From: JACZSB01 sp965372015
GTDB taxonomy: Bacteria > Fidelibacterota > Marinisomatia > SCGC-AAA003-L08 > TS1B11
NCBI GenBank assembly: GCA_965372015.1
Contig: CBDVAP010000078.1
Location: 1-13,417 of the forward strand
Reading direction: 5' to 3'
Length of the DNA stretch: 13,417 nt
The notes beneath the pieces were generated by a model, which saw nothing but the letters and a program-made list of their open reading frames with translations, had not been told where the DNA came from and did no database searches. Shown here piece by piece: positions 7,625-13,417 of this stretch. Each line of letters begins with the position of its first letter. The stretch's first letter is position 1. Made by a program: the position numbers and the translations under genes.

Positions 7625-8545
7625 CTATTGGGCATGTGGATGAGCTTGCCGATACTGCTGCTTAATGCGCTCCATCGTCACATGAGTGTATATTTGGGTG
7701 GATGCCAGTGATTCGTGTCCCAGAAAATCTTTGACCGCCATCAGATCGGCCCCTCGGTTAAGGAGGTGGGTAGCCATGGTATGCCGCAGCAAGTGGGGAC
7801 TGAGCTGCCGGGCTTCGGCTACCTTTTCTAAGTAATGCTGCACCCGCAACTGGACGGTCCGGTTGGCGATTGGCTGCCGGCCGCGGCCACAGAACAAGGG
7901 ATGCTGGTATTCCACCCGCTCACCGGTCGCCCTGCGAGCCTTTAGATATTTCTTCAAGGCCGCCACGGCCGGTGGACCGAACACCGCCACCCGCTCCTTG
8001 TTGCCCTTACCGACCACGCGCACCGTGTTTGAACTGAAAGAAACATCGTCCACGGTGAGAGCGGTGAGCTCGGCCAGCCGAATGCCACTGGCGTAGAACA
8101 GTTCCAGTATCGCCCGGTCCCGCAGGCCGGTCAACGTATCTTCCGGGGGTTGCTTCATCAGTTCCATAACCTGATTCTCACTGAGAAATTCGGTGACCGC
8201 TTTAGCGTATTTCGGGGTGCGCAGCTGGGCCGCCGGGTTGGCGGGAATAGCTTCGGAGCGGTTTAAATATTTGAATAGCGATTTCAAGCTGGTCAGGTAC
8301 CGGGCTACCGACCGCGGGCTCAACCCCCGTTCCCGCAGTCGTCCCAGAAAATGGCGCAGTGTCTGCCGGTCAATGCGCGCCGGCTGCCGGGCCTGCTGAG
8401 GGTCATAATCCTCCAGGAAAACGACAAACTCCGCCAGGTCCCGGCCATACGCGCTCACTGTCCGGGGTGAATAGCGCTGCTCATCCTCCAGGTAACGGAG
8501 GTACTCCTTGGCCAACAACGCGATTTCAGTCGGCTTTTCAGTCAT
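7625..8545 (-). CDS. xerC: Tyrosine recombinase XerC/XerD
   Basis: 306 residues, the typical Xer length. The N-terminal SAM-like core-binding domain spans about 8-100 (YLRYLEDEQRYSPRTVSAY) and the catalytic domain about 115-300. All six catalytic positions are present: Arg156 (SGIRLAEL), Lys180 (GKGNKER), His251 and Arg254 (SPHLLRHTMATH), His277 (LGHESL) and the nucleophile Tyr286 (TQIYTHV). Xer recombinases resolve chromosome dimers at dif during division; the motifs fit XerC or XerD rather than a phage integrase, and the housekeeping setting agrees. Whether a second Xer partner exists elsewhere cannot be seen. The ATG overlaps the rluD stop by eight bases (ATGACTGA) without a clear ribosome binding site, so translation is probably coupled to rluD. 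Confidence 0.92.
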   Translation of the reverse strand: MTEKPTEIALLAKEYLRYLEDEQRYSPRTVSAYGRDLAEFVVFLEDYDPQQARQPARIDRQTLRHFLGRLRERGLSPRSVARYLTSLKSLFKYLNRSEAIPANPAAQLRTPKYAKAVTEFLSENQVMELMKQPPEDTLTGLRDRAILELFYASGIRLAELTALTVDDVSFSSNTVRVVGKGNKERVAVFGPPAVAALKKYLKARRATGERVEYQHPLFCGRGRQPIANRTVQLRVQHYLEKVAEARQLSPHLLRHTMATHLLNRGADLMAVKDFLGHESLASTQIYTHVTMERIKQQYRQAHPHAQ

Positions 8546-9515
8546 CTGTTCGCGGCCCCAAAAGTTCCAATGCTAAACTAAAGTCCCGCGCTAACGGCGC
8601 TTCGAATTCCACCTCTTGCCCGCTCCCGGGATGAGTGAAATTCAAGCGCCAGGCGTGCAGTGCCGGACGTTGCAGTACCCGTCCCAGTTCCCGGACCGGC
8701 CCGCGCAGTTGGGGGGCGATCCCGGCCGCCGGCCGCACACCGCCATACAGATCGTCGCCGAATATGGGATGCCCCAGGTGACTCAGGTGCACCCTGATCT
8801 GATGCGTACGGCCGCTGTAGGGCTGCACATCCAGCAGGGTAAATCCCGCGAAAGCCTCCCGTGTGCTGTATGCTGTCAGGGCGCTGCGCCCCTCGGTGGG
8901 GCTGGTGGTAAAAGCCAGCCGGTTGCGCGGGTCGCGCACCAGGTTGGCCTCAATCCGGCCGCCGGGCTTTGGTCGGCCCCACACTAATGCCAAGTAATGC
9001 TTTTTCACCTCCCGCCGCTCGAACTGAGTAGCCAGGGCCCGATGAACCTGGTCGGACAGAGCAACCACCAGCAGCCCGGAAGTTCCCTTGTCCAGGCGGT
9101 GTACGATCCCCGGCCGCAACCGGCCGCCCTCGCCCGAGAGCCGGTCGAAGCGCCCCGCCAGTCCGTTGACCAGCGTGCCCCGGCTGACCCCGCGCCCGGG
9201 ATGGGTAACTAGGCCGGCGGGTTTGTTTACCACCACCAGCCACTGATCCTCATGGATAATGTCCAGAGCCATCTCCTCAGGGACCACCCGCAACGGGTCC
9301 GGCTCTAATGGCAGATCCACCTGGATGCGCTCGCCCCCCGCCAGCGGCTCCCGGGCCTTAATCACCGGGACATCGTCCACCAGCACCCGGCCCCCCTTGA
9401 TCAGGGCCTGAATACGGGTACGGCTCAGTCCTGACAGCCGGTCCACCAGGAAATGGTCCAGGCGCGGCCAGGCGCCTTCAGCCTCAAGGGTGGTTATAGC
9501 GGCCGGCTCAGGCAC
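8538..9515 (-). CDS. rluD: RluD-type 23S rRNA pseudouridine synthase
   Basis: 325 residues from a GTG at 9515; another in-frame GTG at 9536 adds seven residues but overlaps lspA by 29 bases and has no ribosome binding site, whereas 9515 has AAGGTGG just upstream and an 8-base overlap (GTGCCTGA) like the one at the next junction. An N-terminal S4 RNA-binding domain (about 16-68: LDHFLVDRL, SRTRIQALIKGG, VLVDD) is followed by the RluA-family catalytic domain: NKPAGLVTHP (about 97-106), HRLDKGTSGLL (139-149) with catalytic Asp142, the LALVWG strand, and SGRTHQIRVHL plus IFGDDLYG. The family isomerises uridines in 23S rRNA; RluD modifies helix 69 (1911, 1915, 1917 in E. coli). The S4 domain and length favour RluD over RluA or RluC, but the exact target is inferred. 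Confidence 0.9.
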   Translation of the reverse strand: MPEPAAITTLEAEGAWPRLDHFLVDRLSGLSRTRIQALIKGGRVLVDDVPVIKAREPLAGGERIQVDLPLEPDPLRVVPEEMALDIIHEDQWLVVVNKPAGLVTHPGRGVSRGTLVNGLAGRFDRLSGEGGRLRPGIVHRLDKGTSGLLVVALSDQVHRALATQFERREVKKHYLALVWGRPKPGGRIEANLVRDPRNRLAFTTSPTEGRSALTAYSTREAFAGFTLLDVQPYSGRTHQIRVHLSHLGHPIFGDDLYGGVRPAAGIAPQLRGPVRELGRVLQRPALHAWRLNFTHPGSGQEVEFEAPLARDFSLALELLGPRTDD

Positions 9516-9987
9516 CTTCCACCTTGATGTTTTCACTCGGCGGGACTACGAAAATAGAGATAATCAGATAGAGAGCCACTCCGACGCTGACCGCCGAATC
9601 GGCCACATTGAACACGTACCAGCGGTGGCTCCCCAGGCCTATATCGAGAAAATCCACTACCCGGCCGTACGTCAGGCGGTCCACCAGATTGCCGATGGCG
9701 CCGCCCAATATCAAGGCCAGGGCAGCCTGCATAGCCGGGTGGCTGTCACGCTCGCGGTATAGGTAATAACAGATTATTCCCGTGGCCAATAGATTGAGGC
9801 CCGTGAACAGCGGCAGGGCGGTGCCCACGCTGATGCCAAAGACGATCCCACTGTTTTCCACGTAAGTCAGCCGCAGCAGGTTACCTAGTAGCGGCGTGGA
9901 AGCATGCAGCTCCAGGTTACTGCGGACCAGGAACTTGGTCAGTTGGTCCAGGACCACAACCGCTGCAGTGTACCATAAGGCTCGCAC
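9508..9987 (-). CDS. lspA: Lipoprotein signal peptidase (signal peptidase II)
   Basis: 159 residues from a GTG at 9987, seven bases after the dksA-like stop. An in-frame TTG at 10032 would give 174 residues and a 38-base overlap; neither start has a clear ribosome binding site, and the shorter form matches family length and the usual distance to the first conserved Asp (VVLDQLTKFLV). Four membrane segments are visible. Conserved boxes: ENSGIVFG, GGAIGNLVDRL, RVVDFLD and FNVADSAVSVG, the last two holding the catalytic aspartate pair (Asp112 and Asp130 in the short form). This membrane aspartyl protease removes the signal peptide from diacylglyceryl-modified prolipoproteins. It sits in the common ileS-(dksA/traR)-lspA order. 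The C-terminus is slightly long and hydrophilic (PPSENIKVEGA). Confidence 0.94.
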   Translation of the reverse strand: MRALWYTAAVVVLDQLTKFLVRSNLELHASTPLLGNLLRLTYVENSGIVFGISVGTALPLFTGLNLLATGIICYYLYRERDSHPAMQAALALILGGAIGNLVDRLTYGRVVDFLDIGLGSHRWYVFNVADSAVSVGVALYLIISIFVVPPSENIKVEGA

Positions 9988-9994
9988 TAAAAAA

Positions 9995-10387
9995 TCAACT
10001 GGTCTTACTGGCGCTTTGGGTCTTACAATCAAAACAGCTGGTGGTATGCGGTACTTCCTCCAAACGCTCTTTCTGAATCAGCTTGCCACAGACCTTGCAA
10101 ATTCCGAAAGTGCCGTCCTCGAGCATCTCCAGGGCCCGATTGAGATAACGGAGGTAGCTGTTCTCCCTGGCCAGCCAGTAGTATGCTTTCTCCCGTTCGC
10201 CCTGATCGGTGCCGGCGTCGGCCATGTGATAGGCATAGGTGGAATCGCCGGTGATCGAGGACTCGTTGGCAATCTTGGCATTCTCTTTGAGAGCACCCAT
10301 CTCCACCAGCTGCTTCTCCCGCATCTCCAGAATATTCCGCCGGAAGTGCTGCAGCTCTTTTTTAGTCCATTTGGTTTTAGTTGCCAT
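9995..10387 (-). CDS. DksA/TraR-family C4 zinc-finger protein
   Basis: 130 residues. A coiled-coil-forming helical N-terminus (KKELQHFRRNILEMREKQLVE, about 9-29), a turn HMADAGTD (54-61) with acidic residues in the region corresponding to the DksA coiled-coil tip, a second helix, then a C4 zinc finger: Cys97-Cys100 (ICKVC) and Cys118-Cys121 (CFDC), 17 residues between the pairs. DksA proteins bind RNA polymerase through the secondary channel and, with ppGpp, adjust transcription, notably of rRNA genes. This shorter form differs from E. coli DksA (about 151 residues), so a specific symbol is not given; the function may be DksA-like. GAGGG lies six bases before the ATG and overlaps the ileS stop. 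The gene is nine bases from ileS and seven from lspA, an arrangement common in FCB bacteria. Confidence 0.88.
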   Translation of the reverse strand: MATKTKWTKKELQHFRRNILEMREKQLVEMGALKENAKIANESSITGDSTYAYHMADAGTDQGEREKAYYWLARENSYLRYLNRALEMLEDGTFGICKVCGKLIQKERLEEVPHTTSCFDCKTQSASKTS

Positions 10388-10396
10388 AATGATCCC

Positions 10397-13300
10397 TCAC
10401 GATCCGGCCCGCGCAATGTGAATGCTCACATCCACGCCATTCAAATTTACAACCTTCTGATGGATTGGACTCTCCAGATTTTCCACCAGCCCGGTTCCCA
10501 GCACCTCCGCCAGGAAATAGTCCTCGAACCGCTGCAGCGATCTGCTCAGGTGGCCGTCACCGCTGATGCCCACCAGTATCCGTTCCTCAACCCTCAAGTC
10601 CGCCTCTTTGCGCATGTTCTGCACCTGGCGGATCAGGTCGCGAATAGTCCCCTCCTCGATCAATTCGGGTGTCAGGTCGGTATTGATACCCACCACGATG
10701 TCCCGCGATGTAGCCACGGAATAAGGTGGGACGGCCTGCTCATTGACTATGATTTCGGCCGGTTCGAGCAGTTCGCTATGCCCGGATATCTCCAAAGTCA
10801 CGGCCTCTTTCTTCCGCCATCGAGCCAGCACTTCTGCCTGGTCCAAATCAGCCAACGCCTGCCGCACAAGCTCCAATTTCCGGCCGAAACGGGGGCCCAG
10901 TAGTGCCGGGTTGGGTTGAATCTCGTAACTGACCAGCTGTTCGGTGGCCACGGCGGTGCGCAGCACCTTGATATTGAGCTCCTCCAGCAGCTGCGATCCG
11001 TTTTTCTCCAGCGCCGCCATGGTGGCCGGGTCGCCGCACACCAGCACTTCGCTCAGCGGTTGGCGCACCTTGAGATTGGCCTTGTTGCGGGCCGAGCGGG
11101 CCAGGGCCACCACCTGCACCAGGCTGTCGATCTCCCGCATCAAGTCCTCATCCATCAGATCGGCCCGGTATTCCGGGAAAGAGCACAGGTGGACGCTCTG
11201 GGGCGCGCCATCATCTAAGGAGCAGACCAGGTTGCGGTAGATCACCTCGGTGACGAACGGGACTACCGGGGCCAGCACCTGGACCAAGGTCACCAGTGAC
11301 TCGTGCAGAGTGCTGTAGGCGGCGTACTTATCCCGGTCGTTGGCGCTTTTCCAGAATCGACGGCGATTGCGACGGATGTACCAGTTGGACAATCCTTCCA
11401 AGTAGCTGTCCGCCGCCCGCATCAGGCGGTCTGTGCGGTAGCCTTCATAGGCCGCCCGGGCCTGGCGCACCAGCTCCTGGGTCTTGGCGGTCATCCAGCG
11501 ATCGATCTCCGGCCGCTGGTCGGGGGGCACTGTATGCTTTCCGGGGTCGAAGGCATCCAGCGAGGCATAAGTGACAAAGAAACTATACGAATTCCACAGG
11601 GTCAGCAGCTTCTTGCGCACCTCGTCGGCGCTGTCATAGCCGAATAGCAGGTTAATCTCCGGGTTCTGGGCGGCGTACATCCAGCGCATCACATCCACGC
11701 CCATTTTATCGGCCGCCTCGTCGAACCAGATGGCGTTCCCCTCGGATTTGTGCATATCGCGGCCTTTGGAATCCTTCACCAGGGCGTGGCCCAGCACCCG
11801 CTTGAAGGGCGGCTTGTTCTCCAGCACGGTGCTCATGGCCAGCAGGCAATAAAACCAGTTCCGGTACTGCCCCGGGAATGACTCGGTGATAAAGTCGGCC
11901 GGGAACCACTTTTCCCAATAGGCTCGGTCGTCATTGTAATGCATGGTCGAGAAGCTCACGATCCCGGCGTCCAGCCAGGGGTTGCCTACGTCGGGAATGC
12001 GGGCAACAGCGGCGCCGCATTGGGGACAACCGATCCGGACCTCGTCCACCCACGGGCGGTGGGGCGTGTGCCCCTCAAACTCCTCCCAGCCGCTGACGGC
12101 CTTCTCCTGCAGCTCCTCCCGGGAGCCGATCACCGTCACCGTCCCACAATCGCCGCACTCGTAGATCGGCAGGGCCAGGCCCCAGTAGCGTTTCTTGGAG
12201 ATCATCCAGTCGGCCATATTATTCAGCCAGTCCAACTCCCGGTCCAGGCCAAACTCCGGCATCCAGTCGATCTGCTTGGCCACCTCCATGATCTGGTGGC
12301 GTAGCTCATCCATGACGATATACCAGGCCGTTACGGTGCGGTAGACCAGCTTGGTTTTGCAGCGCCAGCAGTGGGGATAGCGGTGCCGGTACTGCTCCTG
12401 CCTGATCAGTAATTTCTTCTCTTTCAGGCTGGCAATCACCCCGCCGGCCACGTCGTGTGCCATCTGGCCGGTGAGCCAGTCGAAACCGGCCACATAAATA
12501 CCCGCCTCGTCGATGGGCTTGATAACCGCCAGATCAAATTCCCGGCCCAGGCCAAAATCTTCCTTGCCGCAGCCCGGCGCGATGTGCACAATCCCCGAAC
12601 CCTCCTCGGCGCTCACTTCCCGCCAGGGGATCACCCGGTGCTCGGTACCGGCCGCCGCGGGCAACTCGTCGAACGGCCCGCCATAGGTCCAACCCACCAT
12701 TTCGGCGCCCTTGACACGGTGGACAATCTTGGGCTTATATTTGCGGCCAAAGGTGCGGGAGATGGCCTCTTCCATCAGATACAGGATAGAACCACCCTCT
12801 TCGATGGCCACGTACTCCCGGTCCTCCGCCACCGCCGCGGCCACGTTGGCCGGCAAGGTCCAGGGGGTGGTGGTCCAGACCACCAGATACTCCCGCTCGC
12901 GACCCTCCAGGGGCAAGGCCACGAAAATGGATTTGTCCTCGATCTCGCGATAACCCTCGGACATTTCGTGCTGGCTGAGACCGGTGCCACAGCGCGGGCA
13001 CCAGGGCATGGAGTCCTCCCCCTTGCGCAGCCAACCCCGCTGGTGCACCAACTTCAAAAAGTGCCAGATAGTATAATTGTTCTCGTCGGACATGGTGAAG
13101 TATGAATTGTCCCAGTCCATCCAGTAGCCCAGGCGAATCGACTGCTGGGTCTGGATGGCGGCGTACTTGCGCACCCGCTCCTTGCACAGCTCCACAAAGC
13201 GCTCCAGGCCGAACTCTTCGATATCCTTTTTGCTGGTGAACCCCAGATCCCGTTCCACCTCCACTTCCACCCACAGCCCCTGGCAGTCAAACCCGTTTTG

Positions 13301-13417
13301 ATAGCGCAGCTCACAGCCCAGCATGGCGTGGTAGCGTTGGAAAAGGTCTTTGTAGGTCCGGCCCCAGGCGTGGTGCACGCCCATGGGGTTGTTGGCGGTG
13401 ATGGGACCGTCCAGGAA
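10397..13417 (-). CDS. ileS: Isoleucyl-tRNA synthetase, IleRS2-like with altered signature motifs, 5' end outside window
   Basis: 1006 residues are visible; the frame is open to the window edge, with probably about 35-45 N-terminal residues missing, so the internal ATG at 13384 is not the start. The region FLDGPITANN (visible residues 1-10) leads straight into GVHH (13-16) where class I synthetases have HIGH. Then come four Cys pairs (CPRC 140-143, CWRC 350-353, CGDC 421-424, CPQC 464-467) fitting the two structural zincs of IleRS; the CP1 editing domain with TTTPWTLPAN (182-191) and the conserved acidic block GIVHIAPGCGKED; ISKKRYWG (409-416); and DMHKS (554-558) in place of KMSKS, with the catalytic second Lys kept. 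The anticodon-binding domain follows. There is no C-terminal zinc finger, as in the eukaryote-like IleRS2 group. The enzyme charges tRNA-Ile with isoleucine and edits valine. It heads the dksA-lspA-rluD run. Confidence 0.93.
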   Translation of the reverse strand, partial: FLDGPITANNPMGVHHAWGRTYKDLFQRYHAMLGCELRYQNGFDCQGLWVEVEVERDLGFTSKKDIEEFGLERFVELCKERVRKYAAIQTQQSIRLGYWMDWDNSYFTMSDENNYTIWHFLKLVHQRGWLRKGEDSMPWCPRCGTGLSQHEMSEGYREIEDKSIFVALPLEGREREYLVVWTTTPWTLPANVAAAVAEDREYVAIEEGGSILYLMEEAISRTFGRKYKPKIVHRVKGAEMVGWTYGGPFDELPAAAGTEHRVIPWREVSAEEGSGIVHIAPGCGKEDFGLGREFDLAVIKPIDEAGIYVAGFDWLTGQMAHDVAGGVIASLKEKKLLIRQEQYRHRYPHCWRCKTKLVYRTVTAWYIVMDELRHQIMEVAKQIDWMPEFGLDRELDWLNNMADWMISKKRYWGLALPIYECGDCGTVTVIGSREELQEKAVSGWEEFEGHTPHRPWVDEVRIGCPQCGAAVARIPDVGNPWLDAGIVSFSTMHYNDDRAYWEKWFPADFITESFPGQYRNWFYCLLAMSTVLENKPPFKRVLGHALVKDSKGRDMHKSEGNAIWFDEAADKMGVDVMRWMYAAQNPEINLLFGYDSADEVRKKLLTLWNSYSFFVTYASLDAFDPGKHTVPPDQRPEIDRWMTAKTQELVRQARAAYEGYRTDRLMRAADSYLEGLSNWYIRRNRRRFWKSANDRDKYAAYSTLHESLVTLVQVLAPVVPFVTEVIYRNLVCSLDDGAPQSVHLCSFPEYRADLMDEDLMREIDSLVQVVALARSARNKANLKVRQPLSEVLVCGDPATMAALEKNGSQLLEELNIKVLRTAVATEQLVSYEIQPNPALLGPRFGRKLELVRQALADLDQAEVLARWRKKEAVTLEISGHSELLEPAEIIVNEQAVPPYSVATSRDIVVGINTDLTPELIEEGTIRDLIRQVQNMRKEADLRVEERILVGISGDGHLSRSLQRFEDYFLAEVLGTGLVENLESPIHQKVVNLNGVDVSIHIARAGS

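Noticed and set aside
7625..8545. Tyrosine recombinase as evidence of an integrated element
   Set aside because: Length and motifs fit Xer, it overlaps rluD in a housekeeping run, and no att-like repeats, tRNA gene or phage genes are present.
9896..10903. A 335-codon open frame on the plus strand across lspA, the dksA-like gene and the end of ileS
   Set aside because: It lies antisense to three genes with clear family motifs, its product has no recognisable domain, and long antisense frames are expected at this GC. Treated as a shadow.
12455..13105. A 216-codon open frame on the plus strand inside ileS
   Set aside because: Antisense to the strongly conserved synthetase core, with no independent start signal or recognisable motif.

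Overview
The window is ordinary chromosomal DNA from a Gram-negative bacterium of fairly high GC (roughly 55-60% by eye). It is densely coding, with no sign of mobile elements, CRISPR arrays, rRNA or tRNA genes. The lspA/rluD/xerC/pckA/hpf gene set, a C4 zinc-finger DksA/TraR protein directly behind ileS, and surface-glycan glycosyltransferases suggest the FCB side of the tree (Calditrichota, Marinimicrobia, KSB1, Ignavibacteria-like). That placement is inferred from gene order and protein style; no search was run.

Left part (2-1989, plus strand): the 3' part of a GT9 (heptosyltransferase-like) gene, coupled by a one-base stop/start overlap to a complete GT4 glycosyltransferase gene. They end 35 bases from the tail of a convergent cluster.

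Middle and right part (2025-13417, all minus strand, so read right to left): ileS (5' end outside the window) - dksA/traR-like - lspA - rluD - xerC - pckA - hpf - sugar-1-phosphate nucleotidyltransferase - TPR protein - GT2 polyprenyl-phosphate glycosyltransferase. Gaps run from 8-base overlaps to 81 bases and no convincing terminator was seen between genes, so long or nested transcripts are likely. The first half is housekeeping: Ile-tRNA charging, lipoprotein signal-peptide removal, 23S rRNA pseudouridylation, chromosome dimer resolution, gluconeogenesis and ribosome hibernation. The second half (nucleotidyltransferase, TPR, GT2), with the convergent GT9/GT4 pair, looks like cell-surface polysaccharide or lipid-linked sugar synthesis.

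The most notable observation is in ileS. Both class I synthetase signature motifs are altered: the HIGH tetrapeptide reads GVHH and KMSKS reads DMHKS. A GXHH swap has been linked in IleRS2-type enzymes to extreme resistance to the natural antibiotic mupirocin. Here it sits in what looks like the housekeeping ileS locus. I saw no wholly new multi-gene system in this window.
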